Shown in pieces: positions 26,037 to 34,345 of a stretch of DNA of 64,000 bases (positions within the stretch are counted from its first letter, which is position 1; each line of letters opens with the position of its first letter). The translations under genes were made by a program, and so were the position numbers. Source of the stretch: Devosia lucknowensis (lineage in GTDB: Bacteria; Pseudomonadota; Alphaproteobacteria; Rhizobiales; Devosiaceae). The notes under the pieces are model-generated. The model saw only the letters and a program-made list of their open reading frames with translations, had not been told where the DNA came from and did no database searches. The DNA lies in NCBI RefSeq assembly GCF_900177655.1, contig NZ_FXWK01000001.1, forward strand, positions 248,001-312,000, written 5' to 3'.

Positions 26037-27581
26037 TTATTCTGCTGCCTTTGGAAGTTCCGCCGGATGCTCCCATCGGAGGACCGGTTGACGCGCGGCA
26101 CGCGTTTCGTCAAGACGCCGGCGTGGGGCCTTGAGCGGCGCCGCGGTGAAGCGATCCGTGTTGCCCGAGCGTGCATCCTGGGCCAGCTCTGTCATCACGT
26201 TACAGAACCGGTCCAGCGTCTGCTTGCTCTCGCTTTCGGTCGGCTCGATCAGCATCGCCCCGTGCACGACCAGCGGGAAATACATGGTCATGGGGTGGAA
26301 GCCCTCGTCGATCATCGCCTTAGCGAAATCCAGCGTGGTGACACCGGTGCCTTTAAGGAAACTGTCGTCGAACAGCGCCTCGTGCATGGTCGGATAATCC
26401 GGGAACGGCACCGAGAACAGGTGCTGCAACCGCGCCTTGATGTAATTGGCATTGAGCACCGCATCCTTCGCAGCCCGGGCCAGCCCGTCGCCGCCATGGC
26501 TCAGCATGTAGGTGAGGGCGCGGACGTACATGCCCATCTGGCCGTGAAAGGCCGTGACGCGCCCGAGGGCCTGCTCTTCGACATGCTCGACCAGCTCAAG
26601 GCCGCCAGAGGCCTTCCTGACGAACGGAACAGGCGCGAAGGGGGCTAGGGCGGCAGACAGCACCACCGGGCCTGCACCCGGCCCACCGCCGCCATGGGGC
26701 GTCGAGAAGGTCTTGTGCAGGTTGATGTGCATCGCGTCGATGCCGAGATCGCCGGGCCGCACCACGCCCATGATGGCGTTGAAGTTGGCGCCGTCGCAAT
26801 AAAAGAAGGCGCCGGCATCATGCACGGCCTCGGCGATGTCGATGACGTCAGGCTCGAAGAGGCCGCATGTATTGGGATTGGTGAGCATGATCGCGGCGAC
26901 TTCGGGCGATAGGGCTGCCTTGACCGCCTGGACGTCGACCGTGCCATCGTCCTTGGCGGGGACCGGTTTTACCGTGTAGCCCAGGAAGGCTGCGGTCGCC
27001 GGATTGGTGCCGTGGGCACTCTCGGGCACCAGCACGACGGTGCGGTGTGCCTCTCCCTTGGCTTCCTGCGCGGCCTTGATCGCCATCATACCCAGCAGTT
27101 CACCGTGAGCGCCGGCCTTGGGCGAGAGGGCCACGGCCGCCGTATTGGTGAGAGTCATCAGCCAGTGGCTGAGCTGGTTCATCAGTTCCAGCGCACCTTG
27201 CACGGTCGCGACCGGCTGCAGCGGATGGATGTCGGAAAAGCCCGGCAGGCGGGCCATTTTCTCGTTGAGGCGCGGATTGTGCTTCATCGTGCACGATCCC
27301 AAGGGATACATGCCGCTGTCGATCGAGTGGTTAAGACGCGACAGGCGCACATAGTGGCGCATCGCCTCCGGTTCGGTGAGGCCGGCGAGGTCGAGCTTGC
27401 TCTTGCGCCCGAACCCACCAAGCCTAGCCATGCCGATCTCGACTTCAGGCAGGTCGACGCCCGAGTGCTCCGTATCGCCGATCTCGAACAGCAGGGGTTC
27501 TTCCGGCAGCAAGGCCGATCCGGAGGCGGATGTGCCGAGCGAGCCGACGCCAGTGGGGCGGCCTTGGGTGTTCATGCTCAT
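26037..27581 (-). CDS. gcvPB: Glycine dehydrogenase (decarboxylating) subunit 2
   Basis: 514 residues, the PLP-binding half of split glycine decarboxylase (P protein). The PLP lysine is in INLHKTFSTPHGGGGPGAGP. Also SMYPLGSCTMKHNPRLNE and TNPNTCGLFEPDVIDIAEAV are seen. With GcvPA it decarboxylates glycine and loads the aminomethyl group on GcvH. It is last in the gcv operon; the start overlaps the gcvPA stop by four bases, showing tight coupling of the two halves. Confidence 0.96.
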   Translation of the reverse strand: MSMNTQGRPTGVGSLGTSASGSALLPEEPLLFEIGDTEHSGVDLPEVEIGMARLGGFGRKSKLDLAGLTEPEAMRHYVRLSRLNHSIDSGMYPLGSCTMKHNPRLNEKMARLPGFSDIHPLQPVATVQGALELMNQLSHWLMTLTNTAAVALSPKAGAHGELLGMMAIKAAQEAKGEAHRTVVLVPESAHGTNPATAAFLGYTVKPVPAKDDGTVDVQAVKAALSPEVAAIMLTNPNTCGLFEPDVIDIAEAVHDAGAFFYCDGANFNAIMGVVRPGDLGIDAMHINLHKTFSTPHGGGGPGAGPVVLSAALAPFAPVPFVRKASGGLELVEHVEEQALGRVTAFHGQMGMYVRALTYMLSHGGDGLARAAKDAVLNANYIKARLQHLFSVPFPDYPTMHEALFDDSFLKGTGVTTLDFAKAMIDEGFHPMTMYFPLVVHGAMLIEPTESESKQTLDRFCNVMTELAQDARSGNTDRFTAAPLKAPRRRLDETRAARQPVLRWEHPAELPKAAE

Positions 27582-28921
27582 GCCAGTTCCTCCGTCAGGG
27601 CGGCGACAAGGGCCGAAATATCTGCATCCGTCGTGAGCTCGGTGGCCGCAAGAATGATCAGGTTTTCAACCGAACTGTCGCCCGGCTGCAGGCGGCTGGC
27701 AGGAACGCCGGCAAGAATGCCACGGTTAGCGAGCCGTTCGACGAGGCCGGAGGCCGGTTGGCTGACGCGAATGGTCATCTCGTTGAAGAAGGTTGCGTTG
27801 AGAACTTCGACGTCAGGAATGCCGGACAGCGCATCGGCCAGCTTGATGGCGTTGGCGTGGTTGAGGCGGGCGAGACGCGTGAACCCGGCTTCGCCCAGCA
27901 GGGCCATGTGGATGGAGAACGCCAGGGCGCAAAGCCCTGAATTCGTACAGATATTCGACGTGGCCTTTTCACGGCGAATGTGCTGTTCGCGGGTCGAAAG
28001 CGTCAGCACGAAGCCGCGGTTTCCGTCGGCATCGACCGTCTCGCCGCAGAGGCGACCCGGCATCTGGCGGATGAATTCCTTCTTCGTCGCCATGAGGCCC
28101 AGGTAGGGGCCACCGAAATTCAGTGCATTGCCAATGGATTGACCTTCGGCAACGACGATATCGGCGCCCAATGCACCGGGTGCTTCGAGAAGGCCGAGTG
28201 ACACCACCTCGGTGATGACGACGATCAGCAGCGCACCTTGGGCATGGGCGGCGTCTGCAGCGGCCTGGAGGTCGCGCAAATGACCATAGAAATCAGGTGT
28301 TTGGATCACAATGCCGGCGGTGTCGCCGTCGATCTGGCCGAGAATGTCTCCCTGGCCTTCAGGCGATGGCGAGAGGCAAACCAGGTTGGCATCGTCCTTG
28401 AGATAGGCTTTCACCACGTCGCGATAGTGAGGGTGCAGCCCGCCGGAAAGGACGATTTTGTTCTTCTTTGTCAAGCGCCTAGCCATAAGCACCGCCTCGG
28501 CTGTGCCGGTCGAGCCGTCGTAGAGCGAGGCGTTGGCGACATCCATTCCGGTGATCTTGGCCACCTGCGTCTGGAACTCGAAGAGCATCTGCAATGTGCC
28601 CTGCGAAATCTCCGGCTGATACGGCGTATAGGCCGTAAGCCATTCAGATCGCTGGATTAAATGGTCCACCGTCGCCGGGATATGATGCCGGTATGCACCG
28701 GCGCCGACGAAGAACGGGCCGTCACCGGCCGCATGGTTCTTGCCGGCCAGAGCCCGCATATGGGCTTCGACCAGGAATTCCGGGCTATGTGCCGGTAAAT
28801 CCAGCACAAAATTGTTGAGAGCGGACTTGGGCACGGCCGAAAACAGCGCGTCAATATCGGTCGCACCGATCACGCCAAGCATTTCCTGGCGTTCGTGGTC
28901 GGAATGGGGGAGGTATCGCAT
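27578..28921 (-). CDS. gcvPA: Glycine dehydrogenase (decarboxylating) subunit 1
   Basis: 447 residues, the N-terminal half of P protein. MRYLPHSDHERQEMLGVIGATDIDALF, quoted only in part, is the standard start of this subunit; then YTPYQPEISQGTLQMLFEFQTQVAKITGMDVANAS shortened here to YQPEISQGTLQ. Length matches GcvPA of two-subunit systems. Many rhizobia carry instead one fused GcvP of about 950 residues, so the split form is of interest. Followed by gcvPB with four-base overlap; gcvH precedes it by four bases. Confidence 0.96.
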   Translation of the reverse strand: MRYLPHSDHERQEMLGVIGATDIDALFSAVPKSALNNFVLDLPAHSPEFLVEAHMRALAGKNHAAGDGPFFVGAGAYRHHIPATVDHLIQRSEWLTAYTPYQPEISQGTLQMLFEFQTQVAKITGMDVANASLYDGSTGTAEAVLMARRLTKKNKIVLSGGLHPHYRDVVKAYLKDDANLVCLSPSPEGQGDILGQIDGDTAGIVIQTPDFYGHLRDLQAAADAAHAQGALLIVVITEVVSLGLLEAPGALGADIVVAEGQSIGNALNFGGPYLGLMATKKEFIRQMPGRLCGETVDADGNRGFVLTLSTREQHIRREKATSNICTNSGLCALAFSIHMALLGEAGFTRLARLNHANAIKLADALSGIPDVEVLNATFFNEMTIRVSQPASGLVERLANRGILAGVPASRLQPGDSSVENLIILAATELTTDADISALVAALTEELA

Positions 28922-28925
28922 TGAT

Positions 28926-29291
28926 TTACTTCGTCAAATCCGCATAGCCAGCGTCATCCAGCAAAGAATCGAGTTCTGCTGCATCTTTGATGGCGATTTT
29001 GAACATCCAGCCGCCGTTTTCTGCGTCGGAATTCACCGTTCCCGGGTCATTGGTTAGCGCATTGTTAACCTCAACCACCTCACCGGACACCGGCGCGTAG
29101 ATCTCGGAAGCGGCCTTCACGCTTTCGACCACGGCGGCCTCGTCGCCCTTCTTGAGAACCTTGCCGACCGCAGGCAATTCGACGAAGACGATGTCGCCCA
29201 ATTGCTCCTGCGCATAGTTGGTGATGCCGACGATGCCGGTCGAACCGTCGACGAGGATATATTCGTGATCGGGGGTGAACTTGATGCTCAT
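28926..29291 (-). CDS. gcvH: Glycine cleavage system H protein
   Basis: 121 residues, the lipoyl shuttle. The lipoylated lysine lies in VESVKAASEIYAPVSGEVVEVN. GITNYAQEQLGDIVFVELPAVG is also canonical. It receives the aminomethyl group from GcvPA/PB and passes it to GcvT; dihydrolipoyl dehydrogenase is encoded elsewhere. It lies ten bases after gcvT and four before gcvPA, all one operon under the glycine riboswitch. Confidence 0.97.
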   Translation of the reverse strand: MSIKFTPDHEYILVDGSTGIVGITNYAQEQLGDIVFVELPAVGKVLKKGDEAAVVESVKAASEIYAPVSGEVVEVNNALTNDPGTVNSDAENGGWMFKIAIKDAAELDSLLDDAGYADLTK

Positions 29292-29301
29292 GGCGGGGGC
29301 C

Positions 29302-30465
29302 TCAGGCTGACTTGCGGAAATAGCGGTGTGGGACGAAGGGCGTGGCGACGACCTCGGCGGTCTGGGCGCGATTGCGCACCGATACCTGGAGCCGGGTGCC
29401 GATGGCGGTGTGTTCCGGTGGCACGAAGCCGAGGGCTATGGCCTTGCCCAGGGACGGGGCGAAACCACCGCTCGTGACCACGCCAATGGTTTTGCCGTCG
29501 GCATCGAGGATCTCCGCGCCCTCGCGGGCCGGAGCGCCTTCGACGATGAGGCCGACGCGCTTGCGGGTGAGCTTGCCGTCGCGTTCGGCGAGGATGCGAT
29601 CTGCCCCCCGGAAATCCGCAGCTTCGCGGCGGCGCTTGGACACGGCGAAGCCCAGGTCTGCCTCGATAGGCGAAACGGTTTCGTCGAGGTCGTGGCCATA
29701 AAGCGGCAGGCCCGCCTCGAGGCGCAGGCTGTCACGCGCGCCCAATCCGATCGGCTTGACCCGCGGGTCGGAAAGGAGCGCGTCCCAGAGGGCGACGGCA
29801 TCGCCCCGATTGACGAGGATCTCGAAGCCGTCCTCGCCGGTATAGCCCGAACGGGCCACGAAGACCTTGTCCTGACCCCAAGAGAAGGCGCCGTAGTTCA
29901 TGAAGCCCAGCGTGACGGCTTCGGGGATCAGCGCAGCAATGACATCGACCGCCTCGGGGCCCTGAAGCGCGAGAAGCGCATGGTCGCCATCGGCCCGCAC
30001 AAGTCTCGCGCGGTCACCCGCGGCCGCTTCGATCAGAGCGAAGTCGTTGTCCTTGGTGCCGGCATTGACGACGATATAGAGCCCGCCCGGCGTGATCGGG
30101 GAGCGCGCGATCATGAGATCGTCGATCGTGCCGCCGCGCTCGTTGAGGAGCAGGGAATAGCGCACCTGGCCGGGCCTGAGGCCGGCGATGTCGCCGCAGA
30201 TCAGCGGCTCGATGATGGCAGCGATTGCGGCATGGTCGGCATCGGCGTCACCGGTGGGGTTGGTGAGCATGAGAAAGCTCGGGCCCATGTGGCTGACATC
30301 GAAAAGACCGGCCTGTTCGCGCGTCCACTTGTGCTCGGCCATGATCCCGGTGGGATATTGCACGGGGAGGGCGTAGCCGCCGAACGGAACGATACGGCCA
30401 CCGGCCGCGACATGGCGCTCGTAGAGCGGAGTATGCTTGAGATCTTCTGCTGCAGCTTCGGCCAT
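29302..30465 (-). CDS. gcvT: Glycine cleavage system T protein (aminomethyltransferase)
   Basis: 387 residues from the ATG at 30465; GAGAGAA lies upstream and the family N-terminus (LKHTPLYERHVAAGGRIVPF) follows. The open frame continues upstream through the riboswitch but that part is RNA leader. Conserved: LFDVSHMGPSFL, YIVVNAGTKDNDF, GYTGEDGFEILV, and GLGARDSLRLEAGLPLYGHD. It transfers the one-carbon unit from GcvH to tetrahydrofolate, releasing ammonia. First gene of gcvTHPA-PB. Confidence 0.96.
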   Translation of the reverse strand: MAEAAAEDLKHTPLYERHVAAGGRIVPFGGYALPVQYPTGIMAEHKWTREQAGLFDVSHMGPSFLMLTNPTGDADADHAAIAAIIEPLICGDIAGLRPGQVRYSLLLNERGGTIDDLMIARSPITPGGLYIVVNAGTKDNDFALIEAAAGDRARLVRADGDHALLALQGPEAVDVIAALIPEAVTLGFMNYGAFSWGQDKVFVARSGYTGEDGFEILVNRGDAVALWDALLSDPRVKPIGLGARDSLRLEAGLPLYGHDLDETVSPIEADLGFAVSKRRREAADFRGADRILAERDGKLTRKRVGLIVEGAPAREGAEILDADGKTIGVVTSGGFAPSLGKAIALGFVPPEHTAIGTRLQVSVRNRAQTAEVVATPFVPHRYFRKSA

Positions 30466-30526
30466 TGGTTCTCTCTGGCTGGACGGCGACACGACAAGGC
30501 TCCGCCGCGTGGCGGAAAATGCGTGC

Positions 30527-30700
30527 CCCCTCTGTCCTTGCCCTGAGAGATTTCCCGGCTGAGCGCCGGTTGCTCCTTCGGAGAGGCCGTCAGGCCTGCT
30601 TTCCAGAGTGTTTGACCTGACTGCGGTCCGTTTGCCTGAGAGTTTCCGGGGCGGTTGCTCCTTCGGCGCTGGCGCGTGTGGCCAGTCTCTCCCGCAGTCG
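30527..30700 (-). promoter_or_regulatory. Tandem glycine riboswitch controlling gcvTHPA-PB
   Basis: Two consecutive glycine aptamers precede gcvT. Aptamer I spans about 30699-30619, with P1 gactgcgg/ccgcagtc, the GGAGAGA entry, CCGAAGGAGCAA and CTCAGGCAAA. Aptamer II spans about 30609-30530, with P1 ctctg/cagag, a second CCGAAGGAGCAA and a second CTCTCAGGxCAAGGAC. A short linker joins them. Downstream, tccgcc/ggcgga (around 30500-30515) could be the expression platform, close enough to gcvT to affect translation initiation. Glycine riboswitches usually turn gcv on when glycine is high. Confidence 0.93.
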
Positions 30701-30811
30701 AGGGCACCATGGTGGAGATTCACCGGGAGGTCAATCAGGCTTTGATTTTGTCCCCGGTGCGCCGCGTTCCCGGAGCCGTTCTCGGGCGCAACCCGGCGGT
30801 GAGCCGGTGCA

Positions 30812-30842
30812 AACAAAAAAGGCGGGCATTGCTGCCCGCCTT
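30812..30842 (-). terminator. Rho-independent terminator after atpF
   Basis: On the - strand, aaggcgggca-gcaa-tgcccgcctt forms a ten-pair stem followed by TTTT, directly downstream of the atpF stop at 30867. It ends the F0 operon and isolates it from the gcv leader. Confidence 0.85.
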
Positions 30843-30866
30843 GAATTCGAAACGACCGGATTGGTC

Positions 30867-31355
30867 TTAGTTCAGACGGCCGGCCACGTCGGCGATGGCA
30901 GCGTCGATGACCTTGCTACCATTGCGGTTCATCTCATCGGAGAGAACGGTACGGGCTGCCTCGATGGCAATATCGGCCGAACGGGCACGAACTTCGGCAA
31001 TGGCCTGGGCTTCTGCCTGGGCGATCTTGTCCTCCACCGCAGCGGTGCGGCGCGTGACGAGGTCGGCCAGCGACGCCTGGGCCTCGGCGGTGAGGCGCTC
31101 GGCCTCTTCCTTGGCGGCGGCGACAATGCCTTCGGCTTCGCGCTCGGCAGCGACGCGCTTCTGTTCGTACTCGACGAGCAGGGCGGCGGCTTCCGTACGC
31201 AGGCGCTTTGCTTCCGCGATATCGGTTTCAATCTGCTTGATCTTGCCATCAAGCATCTTGCCGATAATGCCGGGAACACCGATGGCGACGATCAGGACCA
31301 CGAAGATGACGAGGCCCAGCATCGCAAAGAAGCTGTTATCCAACCATTCTGGCAT
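30867..31355 (-). CDS. atpF: F0F1 ATP synthase subunit b
   Basis: 162 residues: one N-terminal membrane helix (about 10-30, FFAMLGLVIFVVLIVAIGVPG) and a long charged helix that forms the peripheral stalk with b' (IKQIETDIAEAKRLRTEAAALL, then many Ala/Glu/Arg heptads). Last gene of the F0 operon, five bases after atpF'. It keeps the F1 head from rotating with the rotor. Confidence 0.95.
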   Translation of the reverse strand: MPEWLDNSFFAMLGLVIFVVLIVAIGVPGIIGKMLDGKIKQIETDIAEAKRLRTEAAALLVEYEQKRVAAEREAEGIVAAAKEEAERLTAEAQASLADLVTRRTAAVEDKIAQAEAQAIAEVRARSADIAIEAARTVLSDEMNRNGSKVIDAAIADVAGRLN

Positions 31356-31360
31356 GGCGC

Positions 31361-31996
31361 TTACCCCTTAACCTTGGCCACGGCAGCGCGGACGCTATCG
31401 GGCGACACTTCACCGACGAGCTGGCTGACAACGGCCTGGGCCGTTTCGGCAGCGATCTCGTCGACATGGGTGAGGGCCTGTGCCTTGGTCGCCGCGATGC
31501 GGGCTTCCGCAGCGCTGACCTTGGCCGACAGATCGGTTTCGGCGGCAGACCGCTTGGCCGACAGATCGGCCTGGATGGCCTCACGGGTCTGGTTGGCAAT
31601 GCCCTGTGCCTTGGCCTTGGCTTCCGCCAGGGCCTTTTCGTAGGCAGCGATGGCAGCGTCGGTCTTCTGGCGGTCCGCATCGGCAGCGGCCAGATCGGTA
31701 TCGATCAGCAGCTTGCGGTTTTCCAGAATGCCGCCGATGCGGGGCAGGGCCAGCTTGCTCATCAGCAGGTAGAGCGCGCCAAAGCTAATGGCGAGCCACA
31801 GGAGCTGACTGGGGAAAGTGGCAGGGTCGAAGGGCGGAAACACGTCCGAATGGCCGGCATCACCGTGCGCTTCGGTCGTGGCATGCGTGTCCACGGTCGG
31901 ATCTTCATGACCCGTGGCACCCGGAACAGGCTCACCGTGCTCGGTGGCCATTTCGGTATGCGTATCCGCTTCTTGGGCGTGAGCTTGCGTTACCAT
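31361..31996 (-). CDS. atpG: F0F1 ATP synthase subunit b'
   Basis: 211 residues. An unusually long His/Thr/Glu-rich N-terminal tail (EADTHTEMATEHGEPVPGATGHED and onward) precedes the membrane helix (PSQLLWLAISFGALYLLMSKL) and the long stalk helix. Paired b/b' subunits are typical of alphaproteobacteria and photosynthetic bacteria. The gene symbol for b' varies (atpF2, atpG, atpX). Followed by atpF after five bases. Confidence 0.92.
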   Translation of the reverse strand: MVTQAHAQEADTHTEMATEHGEPVPGATGHEDPTVDTHATTEAHGDAGHSDVFPPFDPATFPSQLLWLAISFGALYLLMSKLALPRIGGILENRKLLIDTDLAAADADRQKTDAAIAAYEKALAEAKAKAQGIANQTREAIQADLSAKRSAAETDLSAKVSAAEARIAATKAQALTHVDEIAAETAQAVVSQLVGEVSPDSVRAAVAKVKG

Positions 31997-32096
31997 CAGG
32001 TCGAGGTTCCGTTAAATCCGGTCAACCGGCCGACGGCCGGAGAAGGGCTGCAGCCGAAACAGATGTCCGGCTGCGGCAATTCTGTATGGTCGCGAA

Positions 32097-32324
32097 TTAG
32101 GCGACGAACAGCAGGATCAGGGCAACCAGGAACGAGAAGATGCCCAGAGCTTCGGTCACGGCGAAACCGAAAATCAGGTTACCGAACTGGCTCGGAGCAG
32201 CCGACGGGTTGCGCAGGGCACCCGACAGGAAGTTGCCGAAGATGTTGGCCACGCCGAGGGCGGCACCAGCCATACCGAAGGTTGCAATACCGGCGCCGAT
32301 GAACTTTGCGGCTTCAGCTTCCAT
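32097..32324 (-). CDS. atpE: F0F1 ATP synthase subunit c
   Basis: 75 residues, a hairpin of two membrane helices forming the proton-driven rotor ring. Helix 1 is Gly/Ala-rich ([24 protein letters not shown]), the polar loop has [10 protein letters not shown], and helix 2 carries the proton-binding Glu in [16 protein letters not shown]. Between atpB and atpF'. Glutamate, rather than Asp, is the usual ion-binding acid in alphaproteobacteria. Confidence 0.97.
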   Translation of the reverse strand: MEAEAAKFIGAGIATFGMAGAALGVANIFGNFLSGALRNPSAAPSQFGNLIFGFAVTEALGIFSFLVALILLFVA

Positions 32325-32381
32325 TTTAATATCCTTTCAAGCGACTTTGGGGTCCGGCGGGTCATCCGCCGAAATTGGTGG

Positions 32382-33161
32382 TTAGTGGGACGGATGGATC
32401 GCGTCGTTGAGATACATGCAGGTCAGGACCGCGAAGACGTAGGCCTGAACTGAACCGACGAGAAACTCGAGACCGGTGATGGCGACAGCCATGATCATCG
32501 GCAGAATGGCGGCGAACCAGCCAAGGGCACCCAGGGCACCGATCATCATCACGGCAAAGCCGGTGAACACCTTGAGGGTAATGTGGCCGGCAAGAATGTT
32601 GCCGAACAAACGGACGGACAGGCTGATCGGGCGCGAGAGGAAGGAGATGACCTCGATCGGCGTCACGATGGGAAGGATGTAGCCCGGCACACCGGCAGGA
32701 ACGAAGAGCTTGAGGAACTTCGGGCCGTTCTTGATGAAGCCGTAGAGAATGACGGTGAGGAACACCATCATGGAGAGGGCGAAGGTGACGATGATGTGGC
32801 TGGTGACGGTGAAGAAATACGGCACCATGCCGAACATGTTGGCCACGAAGATGAAGGTGAAGAGCGAGAACACCAGGGGCATGAACTTCATGCCTTCCTT
32901 GCCCGCCGAGCTTCGGACCATTCCCGCGACGAACTCGTATAAGAGCTCCGCCGTCAGTTGCAGCCGGTTCGGGATCACGCGCTTGCCCGACGTTGCCCAG
33001 AGCAGGAAGACCGTCGTGACTGCCACGGTCAGCACCATGAACAGTGCCGAATTGGTGAAGGCGAAGGTCGTGCCCGACCCTTCGGTGCCGTCGCCGCCAA
33101 CGGTGAACAGCTTGAAGATGTCATAGATGACAAACTGGTGGATCGGGTCAGTACCGGCCAT
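32382..33161 (-). CDS. atpB: F0F1 ATP synthase subunit a
   Basis: 259 residues with six helices. The essential Arg is in [17 protein letters not shown], and the C-terminal helix has [24 protein letters not shown]. It supplies the proton half-channels adjacent to the c ring. Second gene of the F0 operon, 21 bases after atpI; atpE follows after 57 bases. Confidence 0.97.
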   Translation of the reverse strand: MAGTDPIHQFVIYDIFKLFTVGGDGTEGSGTTFAFTNSALFMVLTVAVTTVFLLWATSGKRVIPNRLQLTAELLYEFVAGMVRSSAGKEGMKFMPLVFSLFTFIFVANMFGMVPYFFTVTSHIIVTFALSMMVFLTVILYGFIKNGPKFLKLFVPAGVPGYILPIVTPIEVISFLSRPISLSVRLFGNILAGHITLKVFTGFAVMMIGALGALGWFAAILPMIMAVAITGLEFLVGSVQAYVFAVLTCMYLNDAIHPSH

Positions 33162-33182
33162 GGAGCCCTCTAAGCGTCATCA

Positions 33183-33575
33183 TTATTCACCCCGCTCTTC
33201 GTCTTCCGCGTCGGGCCCGAGATCGGACCCCGGCGGGGGAGGCGAGGCGGCATTCATTTCCGCCACCACTCGGATGACGTTCAGGATTCCAGCGGCGAAG
33301 CCCATCAAGAGAAGGATGAGCAGGCCCCAGGGGCTGGTTCCCAGGCCAAGGTCTATAAGGTAGCCGAGACCGGCACCTACCAGGACCGCGGCGATGAACT
33401 CGGTGCCGATGCGCATGCCGCGCGCCAGACCACTCATCTCCGGGGAAGCATCTCGGGCGGATCTGTTGTCCTCCCGCTCGCGCTCCCGCTTGGCAGAGGC
33501 GATACGCGATGCAAGATCACGCGTCACCCCTTGAGCGCCTTTTGGCTGGCTGTGGTCGTCTTGCGAATTGCTCAT
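33183..33575 (-). CDS. atpI: AtpI-like F0 assembly protein
   Basis: 130 residues from the ATG at 33575, preceded by AAAGGGAGC; the 12 extra upstream codons lack support. A hydrophilic, charged N-terminal half (SRIASAKREREREDNRSARD) is followed by two helices (FIAAVLVGAGLGYLIDLGLG and GLLILLLMGFAAGILNVIRV) and an acidic tail. This is the AtpI/Mg-transport-like accessory protein that heads F0 operons and helps c-ring assembly. Confidence 0.88.
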   Translation of the reverse strand: MSNSQDDHSQPKGAQGVTRDLASRIASAKREREREDNRSARDASPEMSGLARGMRIGTEFIAAVLVGAGLGYLIDLGLGTSPWGLLILLLMGFAAGILNVIRVVAEMNAASPPPPGSDLGPDAEDEERGE

Positions 33576-33911
33576 CCGCTGCTCCCTTTGGCCGGCCTTT
33601 CCCCGTTTCAAGGGGCGCCCTTTTAAGTCGCGCGCAACATAGTGGTGGCCCCATTTGGTGTCAAGGCGCGCAGTTTAGCCTTAAGTGCTTGTGCAATAAG
33701 CTCTATTCGGGTTTCAGTGGGGGTGCGGCATGCTGTCCACTCCACGATTTTGGCGGAGTCAGGGCAGGGGCCGGGGATTCTCCGTGCGCAAGCCCCGTCG
33801 CGACTGCAACTACAAGCGCCTCGGGAACGGCGCGACAAGGCGACGTGTTGTGTCGGCATGCGGTTTGGGGCAAGCCATTGGCGATCAATCAATCAACGAG
33901 GCAAGCAAAGC
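33576..33911. other. Divergent promoter region between atpI and the coiled-coil gene
   Basis: 336 bases without a gene. The left part holds the atp promoter at 33636-33664. Nothing else clear was seen; an open frame runs in from 33642 in phase with the downstream small protein but lacks a ribosome site and codon bias. Confidence 0.6.
33636..33664 (-). promoter_or_regulatory. Near-consensus sigma70 promoter of the atpI-B-E-F'-F operon
   Basis: On the - strand, TTGACA (33664-33659), a 17-base spacer, and TATGTT (33641-33636), with the atpI ATG about 60 bases downstream. This is an unusually good housekeeping promoter for an alphaproteobacterium, fitting a highly expressed ATP synthase. Confidence 0.8.
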
Positions 33912-34226
33912 ATGAATGAGGCCGAAGTCGACCGTCTTGTCGGTGAGTTGCTGGCGACAGGCGAGATGAACGAGGACACGGTAGCCGACCTGGAGCGGAT
34001 CCTGGCCGAGGCCAAGGCCGGGCAGTCCTATCCCGATGACATCGACTATCTGCGCGCTCTGCATGCCCGCATCCTCTCGAGCGATCAAGCCGAGCCGGAA
34101 GCCACGACGCCGGTGGCAGACGATGCCGCGCAGCTGCGCCAGGAAATCAGCCGGCTTCAGGCCGAACTGGCAGATGCCCGCCAGACCATCGCCGAACTGG
34201 AAACGCGGCTGGCCTCGGGGGTGTGA
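33912..34226 (+). CDS. Small acidic protein with C-terminal coiled coil
   Basis: 104 residues from the ATG at 33912 (GAGG about ten bases upstream). The N-terminal half is acidic and helical (VDRLVGELLATGEMNEDTVADLERILAEAK). The C-terminal ~40 residues form a heptad coiled coil (LRQEISRLQAELADARQTIAELETRL). No family recognised. It lies between atpI and smc, divergent from the first and convergent with the second, so there is no operon partner to hint at function. Confidence 0.7.
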   Translation: MNEAEVDRLVGELLATGEMNEDTVADLERILAEAKAGQSYPDDIDYLRALHARILSSDQAEPEATTPVADDAAQLRQEISRLQAELADARQTIAELETRLASGV

Positions 34227-34345
34227 GAGGGTTCGTCGACCTTGCTCATCGTCTATACCTGACCTGATCGGGCGGTCCACGCGTCAGCGAACTGGATTGC
34301 CCGGTCGAGCCGGGGCAATGGCGAAAGCGCGGAGGAACCGCGTCC

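Noticed and set aside
30466..30816. N-terminal extension of gcvT through the riboswitch
   Set aside because: The region folds as two glycine aptamers; GcvT starts normally at 30465.
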